Assembly: GCF_023062595.1 (NCBI RefSeq)
Contig: NZ_JALLAN010000004.1
Location: 186,001 to 250,000 of the forward strand
Direction: 5' to 3'
Origin: Arthrobacter rhizosphaerae
Lineage (GTDB): Bacteria > Actinomycetota > Actinomycetes > Actinomycetales > Micrococcaceae
Length of the DNA stretch: 64,000 nt
The translations under genes were made by a program, and so were the position numbers. This document shows positions 53,601 to 62,355 of the stretch, in pieces. The notes beneath the pieces are model-generated. The model was not told the DNA's origin. It searched no databases and was given only the letters and a program-made list of their open reading frames with translations. Position 1 is the stretch's first letter, and each line of letters begins with the position of its first letter.

Positions 53601-55628
53601 TTCCGCAGCTGTCTGGGCTACGCGGTTGCCCCAAGCACCCCCTTTGCCCCGCCATGCGGATTCAAGAAAGACTACGTCAGGAGAAAAGGTCTCAAGTTCA
53701 ACAAGATAATTGTCGATACTTAATTCCTGGAGGTCGCACTCTGGCGCAAAAGCCTGCACCGTGAAGTCGTCCATGATCGCAGCTACACGGAACGCCTTTT
53801 TTTCATCTTTCGGGCCGAGCTGCAAAGCAGCAGTCTTGCCGCTATTGGCCAGTAGCCTTGAGTCCCGTATTTCCGGCGCTCTGTTGAGCGGCGTTCTCTC
53901 GGCCTCCGGCAGAGGAGCCAATTCCTGCTCTTCTGGGAAAGTGATGCTCGAGGATGCTCTGTTGCGCAGCCTATGCTGTGACATCAGCGTGTAGAGGTTG
54001 AGTGGGAGCCTCAGTAGGTTAATAGGGGATTTTAGTGAGTCCTTAACCACCAGGCCAAGACGGTAGGTGACACTTTGGCGCAGCGATTTCGTCCTCAGTT
54101 CGGCGTTAACGAGTTGCTGCCGGGCTCCATCCAGTGCCGACTCAAGCTGCGCGATCTTGGCCTGAGCTTCTCGTGTGGTGGTCTTAGCCGCTCTGAGCTC
54201 GACCTCGGATTCCACACGCACCTTGTCGAGCCGGGAGGTTAACCCCTTCTCTATTGTCAGCCGTCGATCCGCTTCCTTAAGCTCGACTTCTATGTCGGCA
54301 AGGGCTGATTCGACGGTAGACAGGCGGTCTGCATATTCATCTCTTTGTACTAGTGCTTGGCGTGTCCTAGACGAATAGAGCTTCATCTTCCGGCGCAGTC
54401 GAGAGTGTTGTCTAGCCGCATGTGCGAGCTGCTGATCGTATTCTTCACGGTGCTGAATCCACCGTTGGGTCTCCGAAGAAAACTGCGATTCCAGCTCAAC
54501 ACTTAGGGCGTTTGCCTGCTCCACAAGTCGTTCCAGTCCTTGTGCACGCCTCTGTTCGACAGATAGCGAAGAACGCGTGTCGGACAGTGCGGCCACAGTG
54601 CTTTCAGCTTGCGCTTTAAGCTTGTCGTTCGCACGTACGCTGGCCGCAAGTCGTATCTTGAGCTCTTTGCTTTGAGAATCCCCGGCTTCCACAATTCGCA
54701 CCAGTTCTTCAACACGCCCCTCTTTGTCTTGCAGTGCGCGTTCCAGTTGCTGCAGGCGCTCAAGGTGGCGGGATTCTGAGGCCGCCGTCAGTCGAAGCTG
54801 TTCCGATATGGGTCGTAACTGAGCACTCACGCCACGGTATTTGGCGTTCGCTTCCGAAAGGCTCTCGCGCAGGCGGGCGATAAGTTGCTGGTCATAATAG
54901 GCCGCCGATACCTGCTGCCGGACGATCTGCTCAAAACGATCGCCAGAAGAAACGGAAGCTCGGGCCGAGAAATGATGTGTTGGTGTGGCGTTGAAAGTTC
55001 TTTGATATTGATAACCAAACTCCATCAACCAGCTATGAATCAATTCAAAATCGTGGCGTGTTTGACATTCGATATATATCTCAGGGTGATCCTTGTCAAC
55101 TAGATTCCGGGCACCGTTGAGGACCTCCAATTCCATGCCTTCGACATCAATTTTCATCACTTGAACTGATTTGTGGAAGTTCAAATCATCCAACCGGACG
55201 ATTCTCATTTCTGAATCATCATCGGCAACTCGGTGCAAACGCTGTGCGCCTCGGTTGTGCTCCGCTGTTTGCACTAGCCGGCCGAAACCTTCGGCATCTC
55301 CTACTGCCACGTCATGTATGGTCACTAGATGCTCAACACCGTTAATTGCCGCACTTGAGCGAATGCTGGAACAAAGATCGCCGTCGGGTTCAAAAGCATG
55401 CACTTCGACGCCAATAATGCAGCTTAGATACAGAGTATGATTGCCGCAATTTGCCCCAACATCCAACACCAAATCACCAGGCGCTAACGATTTCGCGATG
55501 TCGATCAACATCTCTTCTTCGTACGGCCGCTTAGTGTTTGCTATCGATTTCTGAATGTAGTCAACGTCCGCCTCCGGTAGGTCCAAAAAGTAGCTTTTCC
55601 CGGCCGCGAGGACCTCGATAGGTTTCAC
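50607..55628 (-). CDS. giant fusion: FkbM methyltransferase, coiled coil, CgeB-like GT, degenerate GT2, GT4
   Basis: 1673 residues. About 1-225 are an FkbM-type SAM methyltransferase (LVLDVGANCGNHTLYLS, MKIDVEGMELEVLNGA). About 235-525 are a long coiled coil. About 610-915 resemble CgeB/YkvP glycosyltransferases (VLWNKEDPVHYSTFL). About 925-1120 align with the GT2 domain of the neighbour at 56925, but its DDDDYYG is here AKDYYG, so metal-binding Asp residues are lost. About 1150-1265 form a beta-sandwich. About 1290-1660 are a GT4 domain (VLSIRPYASSVYANDLVVEA, SRDEAMASGLVPVTSS). It is the last operon gene, with an ATGA overlap with wecC. It probably builds and methylates a glycan chain while its coiled coil sets length or assembly. 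Confidence 0.85.
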   Translation of the reverse strand: MKPIEVLAAGKSYFLDLPEADVDYIQKSIANTKRPYEEEMLIDIAKSLAPGDLVLDVGANCGNHTLYLSCIIGVEVHAFEPDGDLCSSIRSSAAINGVEHLVTIHDVAVGDAEGFGRLVQTAEHNRGAQRLHRVADDDSEMRIVRLDDLNFHKSVQVMKIDVEGMELEVLNGARNLVDKDHPEIYIECQTRHDFELIHSWLMEFGYQYQRTFNATPTHHFSARASVSSGDRFEQIVRQQVSAAYYDQQLIARLRESLSEANAKYRGVSAQLRPISEQLRLTAASESRHLERLQQLERALQDKEGRVEELVRIVEAGDSQSKELKIRLAASVRANDKLKAQAESTVAALSDTRSSLSVEQRRAQGLERLVEQANALSVELESQFSSETQRWIQHREEYDQQLAHAARQHSRLRRKMKLYSSRTRQALVQRDEYADRLSTVESALADIEVELKEADRRLTIEKGLTSRLDKVRVESEVELRAAKTTTREAQAKIAQLESALDGARQQLVNAELRTKSLRQSVTYRLGLVVKDSLKSPINLLRLPLNLYTLMSQHRLRNRASSSITFPEEQELAPLPEAERTPLNRAPEIRDSRLLANSGKTAALQLGPKDEKKAFRVAAIMDDFTVQAFAPECDLQELSIDNYLVELETFSPDVVFLESAWRGKGGAWGNRVAQTAAEVREIIAWANQNNVPTVLWNKEDPVHYSTFLNTAKHVDHVFTTDIDCIQRYKDDLGHNRVHFLPFACQPLLHNPLELYKRSPSLCFAGAYYRRYPDRTRDLESFLAAIPQYAPLDIFDRNFGKSDEQYKFPDEYQSYIVGTLSSAEIDLAYKGYDYAVNLNSVKESQSMFARRVYELFASNTTIISNYSRGLQLMFGELPLLGDSGKVIVRQLNSSTGTFSGRKRRLAGLRKVMLEHTYQHRLEFILDQVAIPHATLQRPVVEVFSLVSTESELHAVLESVRRQIGVDVIHRIYSEDMSWFDKCTLHTDVAVAPISSLAEATLNDLVQVGNAAGVMVAKDYYGEHYLLDLALAGRYSSASVVGKSSFFELARGTIAVKETERPYTAVNNLPIRSSLVLRPMAIRLVPREWLRKAEEGTYEGDSLLGTELFDYCRNGSGLGDTDRLAVGSGVYDTGIGLDELTTVAAQIRAVDFAPEVGRVTSGGELAELFVTMSRPGVHTEVTAEGWSFKSTLDDGVHDYLYSTKLLDLENLAVDDHLEFHIEADPGLNLQMAIIFYGDTSEKISGTVRGSNQNQTLIVPAGASRIKVGIRIHSSGEAMLRRVLWKHKNLKPAFIAARAANLVVTNRYPAYGDLYKNAFVHSRVLKYIQSGVHTEVFVLDESSPLRFREFEGVAVLTGSSDALETFLRDNEHTSISLHFVNETMWNMVRNLPRRPRLAIWAHGADIQKWTRRAFLYETDDEIEEAKKSSDARLAVWTSIFSDLTPEMTVVFVSEWLARTALEDLGMPDERNNVAVIHNPINTQKFAYQRKSSNQRLKVLSIRPYASSVYANDLVVEAIHILSKEPDFHDMEFRLVGDGHLFEELTKSLRNFSNVTLDQRFLTQDEIAEMHREYGIFLCPSRMDTHGVSRDEAMASGLVPVTSSTAAIPEFVDETCAELVEPESASAIAAAVARLARSKALFRGKSQAASARVRKQSAASTVIPQELALLGHSGFAEEK

Positions 55629-56911
55629 TGCTGATGCATTCCCGCGACCGCTTGCAGTCCGAGATTGAGCGCTCCACGAGTGTCAACGACTGTCTTTCCC
55701 ACCAAGGATTCCGACGACACAGCCTTGACCTCGTCGTGGTCCACGAGAACAACCACCACATCCGAACGGCTGATCGAGTCATCGATGGACACCAATTCCA
55801 CGTTGCTGCGGCCTGCGAGCTGTCTGGGCAGTTCCTGGATGTGCGGCTCCGCGACATTGATTTTCCGGTCCTTCAAGGCTTCAGCCAAGTGCACGGCAAT
55901 CTCGATGGCGGGTGACTCGCGAAGGTCATCGATGTTGGCCTTGAAAGCGAGACCAAGGACGGCCACCTCTGCGGTTTGAGGAAGGGTTTCAAGCGCGGAA
56001 AGAATCTGCTGAAAGACCCATTCAGGCTTCGCGTCGTTCACTTCGCGCGCAGTACGGATCAGGCGCGATTCCTGCGGCGCTGCTGCCACAATGAACCAAG
56101 GGTCAACAGCAATGCAGTGGCCGCCGACTCCCGGACCGGGCTGAAGGATGTTCACCCGTGGGTGGTGGTTCGCCAGGCGGATCAGTTCCCAGACGTCGAT
56201 ACCGAGCTTGTCGCTGATGACGGACAGTTCGTTGGCGAAGGCGATATTCACATCGCGGTAGGAGTTCTCCACGAGCTTGGCCATTTCAGCGGTAACGTCG
56301 TCCGTGATCAGGATTTCTCCCTGGCAGAACACGGCATAAAGGTCCTTGGCCAGCCGAGCAGCCTCCGCCGTAATGCCTCCGACGATCCGGTCGTTCGTGA
56401 CCAGTTCAATCATGACCCGGCCCGGCAGCACACGTTCCGGACAGTGGGCGAAGTGAATCACCGGCGCCCCGTCTGCACCGTCAAGGGACAAATCCGGGCG
56501 AAGTGCCAAAATAACGTCTGCCATGTGGCGTGTTGCCCGGGGCGGAGACGTCGACTCGAGAATCACCAGTTCACCGCCCTGCAGTTGGGGAGCGATCCCG
56601 CGTGCTGCAGCCTCAATGTAGCTAAGGTCAGCGGTGCGGTCCTCCCGGAACGGCGTGGGAACGGCCACGATGAAGGCCTGCGCCGCCGGCGTATCGGTAG
56701 TGGCCTTCAGGTGCCCCTGGCTCACGGCACCGGCAACATGCACCGCCAGATCGGGCTCCACGAAGGGAACCTCCCCGCGGTTCACGGCGTCCACAGTGGC
56801 TTCGCTGACATCGACGCCGACGACGTTGACGCCGTTTGTGGCCAGAATGGCGGCGGTGGGCAACCCTATATAGCCCAGACCAATGACCGCTACTGTCTCA
56901 ATGGATGTCAT
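55625..56911 (-). CDS. wecC: UDP-N-acetyl-D-mannosaminuronate dehydrogenase
   Basis: 428 residues from ATG 56911 (the frame opens at 56980). VAVIGLGYIGLPTAAILA binds NAD. LESTSPPRATRHM, HCPERVLPGRVM and the catalytic Cys in PGPGVGGHCIAVDPW (about residue 260) are typical of WecC/WbpO nucleotide-sugar dehydrogenases. The C-terminal domain has LGLAFKANIDDLRESPA. It oxidises UDP-ManNAc to UDP-ManNAcA; UDP-GlcNAc/GalNAc dehydrogenase is a less likely alternative. With wecB at 47427 the route is complete. The stop overlaps the giant fusion gene. Confidence 0.9.
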   Translation of the reverse strand: MTSIETVAVIGLGYIGLPTAAILATNGVNVVGVDVSEATVDAVNRGEVPFVEPDLAVHVAGAVSQGHLKATTDTPAAQAFIVAVPTPFREDRTADLSYIEAAARGIAPQLQGGELVILESTSPPRATRHMADVILALRPDLSLDGADGAPVIHFAHCPERVLPGRVMIELVTNDRIVGGITAEAARLAKDLYAVFCQGEILITDDVTAEMAKLVENSYRDVNIAFANELSVISDKLGIDVWELIRLANHHPRVNILQPGPGVGGHCIAVDPWFIVAAAPQESRLIRTAREVNDAKPEWVFQQILSALETLPQTAEVAVLGLAFKANIDDLRESPAIEIAVHLAEALKDRKINVAEPHIQELPRQLAGRSNVELVSIDDSISRSDVVVVLVDHDEVKAVSSESLVGKTVVDTRGALNLGLQAVAGMHQQ

Positions 56912-56924
56912 TTCGTTCCCCTTT

Positions 56925-58826
56925 TTATACGGTGATGTGTTCTTTGGGGTCTCCAAAGAACTTGATTTCTCCAGACGCAACCAGTTCTTCGTCTGACACG
57001 TCCCAGGTGTGACCTTCAGTGCTCCGCAGTTGACAGAAATTGAACCTGTCGGCTGAGTAGATGGAGCCGCCCGCCGTCGTTACTGCCTTCAGGAAGGCAG
57101 TATCTTCCCCACGGTTCAGCGGCTGAAAGGGATGGGCCTCGAAAACTTCCCGCCTCGCGGTAATCGTGGGCCCCATAACGATGCGGGTTGAGGTGTGCTC
57201 CAAATGAGGCATGCGCAAAACAGTCGCCTTGTTCGACGAGAAGTGCATATGATGGGCAAGCTTTCCGACGACATCGGCTTGAGAGAACTCCAGTGCATTC
57301 AGGAGGTCGGCCAGATAGTTCGGACCGTAATAGTCGTCGTCGTCCATCTTGGTCAACACATTCCCCGAAGCGGCGTGGACGCACATGTTCAGGCACTCTC
57401 CCAGCGACAGCTCCCGTGGTGCCGTCAGGACCTTGTATCGCGCAACACCGTAGTACTTGGCCAGATCCTCCAGCCGGACAGCGTCGGCTTCAAAGCCGTG
57501 TGTTAGCAGAACAAGCTCAAGGTCCACTCCCACCTGGCTGCCCACCGTCGCAAAGACGTGCTCCAGCTGATGTGGCCGGATGGTGGAGACCAAAGCGCTG
57601 GCTGTGGGCAGTTCCACTGGGTGGCTGCGCGCGGGCAGCACCGAGGCAACTATCGTCTCGGCCCTGTGGGCATAGGTATTCGAGGCCCAAATGCGGCGCT
57701 GCCCCTTATGAACCACACGGTCATTAAGTTCCGAACTGCTGGCGAGCATCCGAATCTGATGTTCCGCCTGCTCCTGCGAGCCCGCGACCAGAACTTCGTC
57801 AGGCTCAAAAAAGTGTTCAATCGCCGCGCTGGGAGCCGACACTACCGGCGTACCGCATGCTGTGATCTCGAATATTCTCCTCGCGCACATGCTCGGCGAA
57901 TCCACCACTGAATTTACGTTGAGGAATACTTTATAGGTGCGGTAGGCGGTAAGCATGCGCGCATAGTCCAGTGTCCCGATCACGTTCTCACTGAAAGGCA
58001 CAGGGAACTGGTAGTTTGACTCCCCACCTAGCTGACGGGAGAAAATTTCCAGTTCAAGCCCGCCCTGGCTGGCATTCCTTGCAGCGGTCAGGAGCATATC
58101 CATCTGCTGGCGCCGCTCCGGGTACTTGTGGGCAAAGTACATCCCGGCGAAGGCCACACCGCGGGAGTGTCTGTCCTGCCCTGTACGGATGGGGTTGTGG
58201 ATGGCTGGCTGCGCCGCGAATGGCAGGGCAGCTACACGGTCATGTCCCAGATCCTCGAGGTAGGAGGGGATGCGGTCAGAATCGCTGGTGAACACGACGT
58301 CGAAGCATCGCGCCGCAGGCAGGAAGTCATCGTAGTGCGGGGGGTCTTCTTTATTCCAGAAGACAGTGGGAATGGACTGCGCACGGCACCATTCCATCAG
58401 GGCAAGGAATTCGGGCTTTGGCCCTGAAGTACCCGTCAGTTGGAACTTCCATGATCCCGAGTTCCCGTTCCAGGCTGATTCCACGAACAGGAAATCGATA
58501 CGGGTGTCAGCCAGCTGTTGTTCCCATGAGTCCTTGCGGAGGAGCACAAGGTCCCACTCGAACGAAAACGCTGCGCTCGAAAAGTCGTCCAAGATGACGC
58601 CTACAGTGAGATCATTTCGTCTGGGGGCGCGGTCGGGAATCCGATGCGGGGCAAAAGCTGGCGGCTGGTTCTGATCCCGCCGCTCCTTGATATGGGCCAG
58701 CCTCTTTTCGGAACCACCGAGGCCACGGTTTTCAACTTTTCGCCTCCTCAGCCATTCCTTGACCTGCGCAGGTCCACCATCGCGCAGATGCCAAAGGGCA
58801 GTTCTGGCGTCCGTCATCATGGGCAT
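56925..58826 (-). CDS. CgeB-like glycosyltransferase fused to a GT2 domain
   Basis: 633 residues from ATG 58826 (GGAAGG site 8 bases upstream). A basic N-terminus of 70 residues precedes a CgeB/DUF3880-like domain (about 72-395): FLFVESAWNGNSGSW, PTVFWNKEDPPHYDDFL, GVAFAGMYFAHKYPERRQQM and RRIFEITACGTPVVSAPS. Residues about 410-625 are a GT-A domain with an intact acidic motif, LTKMDDDDYYGPNYL, and a late RGEDTAFLKA. It should transfer two sugars in succession. Both domains recur in the 1673-residue protein two genes downstream, so the pair probably arose by duplication. Confidence 0.88.
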   Translation of the reverse strand: MPMMTDARTALWHLRDGGPAQVKEWLRRRKVENRGLGGSEKRLAHIKERRDQNQPPAFAPHRIPDRAPRRNDLTVGVILDDFSSAAFSFEWDLVLLRKDSWEQQLADTRIDFLFVESAWNGNSGSWKFQLTGTSGPKPEFLALMEWCRAQSIPTVFWNKEDPPHYDDFLPAARCFDVVFTSDSDRIPSYLEDLGHDRVAALPFAAQPAIHNPIRTGQDRHSRGVAFAGMYFAHKYPERRQQMDMLLTAARNASQGGLELEIFSRQLGGESNYQFPVPFSENVIGTLDYARMLTAYRTYKVFLNVNSVVDSPSMCARRIFEITACGTPVVSAPSAAIEHFFEPDEVLVAGSQEQAEHQIRMLASSSELNDRVVHKGQRRIWASNTYAHRAETIVASVLPARSHPVELPTASALVSTIRPHQLEHVFATVGSQVGVDLELVLLTHGFEADAVRLEDLAKYYGVARYKVLTAPRELSLGECLNMCVHAASGNVLTKMDDDDYYGPNYLADLLNALEFSQADVVGKLAHHMHFSSNKATVLRMPHLEHTSTRIVMGPTITARREVFEAHPFQPLNRGEDTAFLKAVTTAGGSIYSADRFNFCQLRSTEGHTWDVSDEELVASGEIKFFGDPKEHITV

Positions 58827-58827
58827 C

Positions 58828-59718
58828 TCAGCGTCCTTCCGCTCGCCGGCCGCTGGCCCGCTCGAGAATCTGGGTGGCTACTAGATTCGCCCTCGCTTCG
58901 TCCTTGATCTTGGCAGCACTGATGTTGTTCCCCTTGGAAAGATGAGAAGAAAAATCCTGATACAACTGCGTGGTCTCCTCAGGCGTCCCATCCATGATCA
59001 ACTCGCCCTTATCCAACCAGATGACCCGGCTGCACATGTCCCTGATGGTGTCCAGGCTGTGGCTGACAATGAACACACAGCCGGCCTGGGCCCGCAGCTC
59101 ATCCATGCGCGCCTTACTGCGGTTGCTGAACTGGGCGTCGCCTGTGTTCAGGGCTTCATCCACCAGGAGAATTTCCGGGTTGACGGCAGCCGCAATCGCA
59201 AAACGAAGCCGCGACGCCATCCCGGAGGAATACGACTTCATTGGGAGGTAAATGGCCGAGTCCAGGCCCGAAAGCTCGACTATGCTCTCAAACTGGGCAT
59301 CGATCTGGTCCATATCCATGCCCATGGCCAGGCACCCGAGCACGACGTTCTGATCTCCTGAAAGTTCAGGTACAAGCGCAGCATTGACTCCGAGAAGAAT
59401 GGGCGTGCTGGAGGCATAGACGCCGCCTTGCGTGGGTGCCACCTGCCCGCTAATGAGCTTCATCATGGTGCTCTTTCCGGAGCCGTTGCGGCCGATAATC
59501 CCCACCGACTCGCCGCGCTCAACCACCAGTGAGATCTCTTTCAAAGCACTGACAGTGACCAGATTGGGTCTCTGAAGGACCTTCCGGAGGGCACCTTTCA
59601 GCCCGCGGGAGGAAACAGTTCTCTCATCAGAGGATTGAACCCGATAGGTCATTTTGACCTTGTCGATCACGACACAGGGCGGACCGTCAAGGAAGAGAGC
59701 CTCATCAATCACGACCAT
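58828..59718 (-). CDS. polysaccharide/teichoic acid ABC exporter ATPase (TagH/Wzt-like)
   Basis: About 296 residues from ATG 59718; an upstream opening at 59829 would overlap the permease deeply and is rejected. Walker A is GIIGRNGSGKSTMMKLI (about 70-86), the signature SSGMASRLRFAIA, Walker B EILLVDEALNTGD, and His switch VSHSL. The extra Glu-rich C-terminus is short, without a carbohydrate-binding Wzt C-domain. It powers export of a complete lipid-linked polymer. It overlaps the permease by 14 bases and stops one base before the CgeB-GT2 gene. Confidence 0.92.
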   Translation of the reverse strand: MVVIDEALFLDGPPCVVIDKVKMTYRVQSSDERTVSSRGLKGALRKVLQRPNLVTVSALKEISLVVERGESVGIIGRNGSGKSTMMKLISGQVAPTQGGVYASSTPILLGVNAALVPELSGDQNVVLGCLAMGMDMDQIDAQFESIVELSGLDSAIYLPMKSYSSGMASRLRFAIAAAVNPEILLVDEALNTGDAQFSNRSKARMDELRAQAGCVFIVSHSLDTIRDMCSRVIWLDKGELIMDGTPEETTQLYQDFSSHLSKGNNISAAKIKDEARANLVATQILERASGRRAEGR

Positions 59719-60592
59719 ACGTTTCTTCTCCCTTCCAGAAAAAGAAGAAGCCGACCAGCAGGGCAGCCATCGCGACACAAGCCAGGCTCGCCCATGATTC
59801 CCATGCCGGGAGGGTGTCATAGAGAACACAGCTCCGCACGATGTCGATGACGTTGAACAGCGGATTCAGCTTCAACACCTCGAGCAACGTTGGGTCTGTG
59901 ATAAAGCGCTCGTAAGAATAAAAGACCGCTGACGCATACATCCACGCTCGGAGGGCAAACGGCAGGAGATGCGTCACATCATGGACTCTTGCTATGACCC
60001 TCGCCAGGATCATGCCGATTCCAAGATTGAATACGCCTTGCAAGAGGACTGCGGGTACAACCAGCAACCAAAGCCACGAGATGGTCTCAGCGGGCGGGAA
60101 CACGACGATGAACAGCAACATCCCCAGGATCAAGGGCACAGCTGAGAGCACTGCCCTGATATTTGCACCCAAGGGAAGCGCAGCACGTGGAAAATTGAAG
60201 GCCTGGACCACCGATTTGCCGTTGCGGATTGAGCGGGCCCCTGCGGTAATTGCCCCGGAGCTGAATTGGAACAGGAAGACCCCCACCACGAGATAGCCAA
60301 CGAAATTTTCGATGCCCTGACTGGTCTGCAGCAGCACGCCAAAAATGAGGTAGTACGTCAGCCCATTGAAAATGGGGTTCAGCAGCAGCCAGGCACTACC
60401 GAGGCGGTCACGCCGGGTGCCACTCTGCACCCTCGCGCGCGCATCGTAGAAGATGAATTGCCTGAAGTCCCAAAGTTGGACCAAATAATCGAGGAAGCCC
60501 GGCCTGGATCCGACACGGGACAACTTCCGCATGTCCACGGACAGCGGCTGAATGCCAGCCGGTTCCGGCAGCTTGGCCTTCTTTGCGGACAC
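59705..60592 (-). CDS. polysaccharide ABC exporter permease (TagG/Wzm-like)
   Basis: 295 residues from GTG 60592, which overlaps the previous stop (TAGTG) and has an AAGGAGAG site. About six helices are present. The amphipathic cytoplasmic start (FLDYLVQLWDFRQFIFYDAR) and GSAWLLLNPIFNGLTYYLIF are typical for ABC-2 polysaccharide permeases, as is ALRAWMYASAVFYSYERF near the C-terminal third. With the ATPase downstream it forms a two-component exporter. This route differs from the Wzx/Wzy system at 27-41 kb. Confidence 0.92.
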   Translation of the reverse strand: MSAKKAKLPEPAGIQPLSVDMRKLSRVGSRPGFLDYLVQLWDFRQFIFYDARARVQSGTRRDRLGSAWLLLNPIFNGLTYYLIFGVLLQTSQGIENFVGYLVVGVFLFQFSSGAITAGARSIRNGKSVVQAFNFPRAALPLGANIRAVLSAVPLILGMLLFIVVFPPAETISWLWLLVVPAVLLQGVFNLGIGMILARVIARVHDVTHLLPFALRAWMYASAVFYSYERFITDPTLLEVLKLNPLFNVIDIVRSCVLYDTLPAWESWASLACVAMAALLVGFFFFWKGEETYGRD

Positions 60593-62355
60593 TAGCGGGC
60601 TCTCCTTGATTGTTCTACTGCTAAGGTGCGGTACGCCTTTATGCAGGCCAGCGTGTTGGCTTCCCATGTGCGGGTGCGTAACACGCTCGCCCGCCCGGAC
60701 CTGCCCATTGCCTGCCGCAACGGGGCATCTGCAAGGAGGGAGGCTAAGGCCTCCGCCAAGGCAGCCGGATTTTCAGCCGGCACCAGCAGGCCTGATCGGC
60801 CATGATCGACAATCTCGGCCAGCGCAGGAAGTTGACTGGCCACAACCGGCCGTGCGCTCGCCATTGCCTCCACCGGCTTCAATGGTGTCACAGAACGGGT
60901 TACATCAAGATTCTTACGCGGCACGACGAAGACATCCAAAGCCTGATGGTAAGCCCGCGCCTGGTCCCGGGGTACCAACCCCGTAAAGACGATACGGTCG
61001 CCAAAGCCTGTCCGCCTGGCCTGGTCCTGCAGAGATGGAAGGGACACTCCGGACCCTACAATCACTAGCCGCAACTGCGGGTTTGAGGGCGCCAGGCGTG
61101 CGAACGCCGAGATCAGGTCGTCCAGCCCTTCATAGGGGACCAGGCTGCTGACCGTTCCAATGATCTGGGCGGCCGGATCCAGCCCAAGCTGGCTGCGGGC
61201 CTCGCTGATGTCCTTGGGCTCCAGTAGGTAGTCCCCGCCTACGGAGTTGGGCGCAACGATGATTTTCCCCTCCGGCACCCCGGCGGCCATAATGTTCTCC
61301 TTCATGGCCTGGCCCAACGTGATGACGAGGTCAGCTGACCGCGTCATCTCAGACTCGCGGTCCTGAAACAGCTTGTACCTCTCGCTCTCCTTGGCTTCAG
61401 GACCCCTGGCGGACGCCCAGGTGTCAGCCAACTGCCCACGGACCTCGTAGACCCACGGAACGCCAAGCGAGTCGGCGACCGCCCGCGCTACAAGTCCATT
61501 GACGTAGTGAGTAGTTGTATGGATGATGCTGGGGCGAAACTCCACGGCTAACCGTAGGGTTTCCTCTGCCTGCTGTTGCAGTCGCCCAGCGGGGGTGGTC
61601 GCAAGACGGGCAGGCAGTAGCCGCCGGTACCGGACGCCGTCGACCAGGTCTTCCTGCCGGGCTGCGAGCTTCCCCACCAGCAAGGGATAGCCCAGGCGCG
61701 TCAGGGCCATGGTTTCCCAGCCAGCGTCCTGCTGGGCAACAAGAATTGAGTGAGACCGTTGGGCATAGCCGCTCTGAGTATGCGGCATGGAGTTTGTGAG
61801 CAGGTGCAGCACGCGGTTGGGGACCGGTTCCATCAGTGTTGAGGGGAGGTCAGGAGCCCATCCAGTAAGCAAGGCCTGTTCGGATGCCAGGCGCACATGC
61901 TGTTTCGTTTTGGTCCGGGGTGCTGGCACTCCTCTTAGCGTCGCAGCCGCCTCGCTCACGGCCCCGACATACCAAAAGCGGCGGGCAAGTACTTCAGCAT
62001 GGCCCCTCACATTGTCCGAGGAGGCACCAAGGAACTTACCCGCAATTGCCGGCTCGTTAGCGACCAGCGCGATGTCGGCCAACCTAATGGCTTTGCGTGC
62101 AGTCTTATCCTGCTGCAGGGCCAGCTGCAGGCGCCGTCTTAGTCCGTCGTGATCGCCAACGAGCAGTTCTGCCACGAGGATCGGGACGGCGGTTGATTCC
62201 AGGGGTGCAGCAGAGATAACCAGACGGGCAGCCGGTATTACCAATCTCGGTGGAAGCTTTCGGGAGACCTGAAGGAAAAACTGGAAGGGGTCATCCATAA
62301 GGTTCTCAGCGACAACCCTGCAGGTCAGGCGGAGATTGCGGAACAGGCGCGTCAT
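60592..62355 (-). CDS. glycosyltransferase family 4 with N-terminal extension
   Basis: 587 residues from ATG 62355, overlapping the previous stop (ATGA). The opening frame to 62502 is not needed. The first 190 residues are helical and repeat-like, with no known domain. The GT-B half runs from about residue 195: LLTNSMPHTQSGYAQRS (acceptor side), then IIGTVSSLVPYEGLDDLISA, LVIVGSGVSLPSL and TPLKPVEAMASARPVVASQL, with the EX7E-type motif reduced to VEAMASARPVV. It acts at the cytoplasmic membrane face on the exported polymer. Donor is unknown. Confidence 0.88.
   Translation of the reverse strand: MTRLFRNLRLTCRVVAENLMDDPFQFFLQVSRKLPPRLVIPAARLVISAAPLESTAVPILVAELLVGDHDGLRRRLQLALQQDKTARKAIRLADIALVANEPAIAGKFLGASSDNVRGHAEVLARRFWYVGAVSEAAATLRGVPAPRTKTKQHVRLASEQALLTGWAPDLPSTLMEPVPNRVLHLLTNSMPHTQSGYAQRSHSILVAQQDAGWETMALTRLGYPLLVGKLAARQEDLVDGVRYRRLLPARLATTPAGRLQQQAEETLRLAVEFRPSIIHTTTHYVNGLVARAVADSLGVPWVYEVRGQLADTWASARGPEAKESERYKLFQDRESEMTRSADLVITLGQAMKENIMAAGVPEGKIIVAPNSVGGDYLLEPKDISEARSQLGLDPAAQIIGTVSSLVPYEGLDDLISAFARLAPSNPQLRLVIVGSGVSLPSLQDQARRTGFGDRIVFTGLVPRDQARAYHQALDVFVVPRKNLDVTRSVTPLKPVEAMASARPVVASQLPALAEIVDHGRSGLLVPAENPAALAEALASLLADAPLRQAMGRSGRASVLRTRTWEANTLACIKAYRTLAVEQSRRAR

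Noticed and set aside
55976..56935. Plus-strand open frame (319 codons) opposite wecC
   Set aside because: Antisense of a well-conserved dehydrogenase. No domain or ribosome site.
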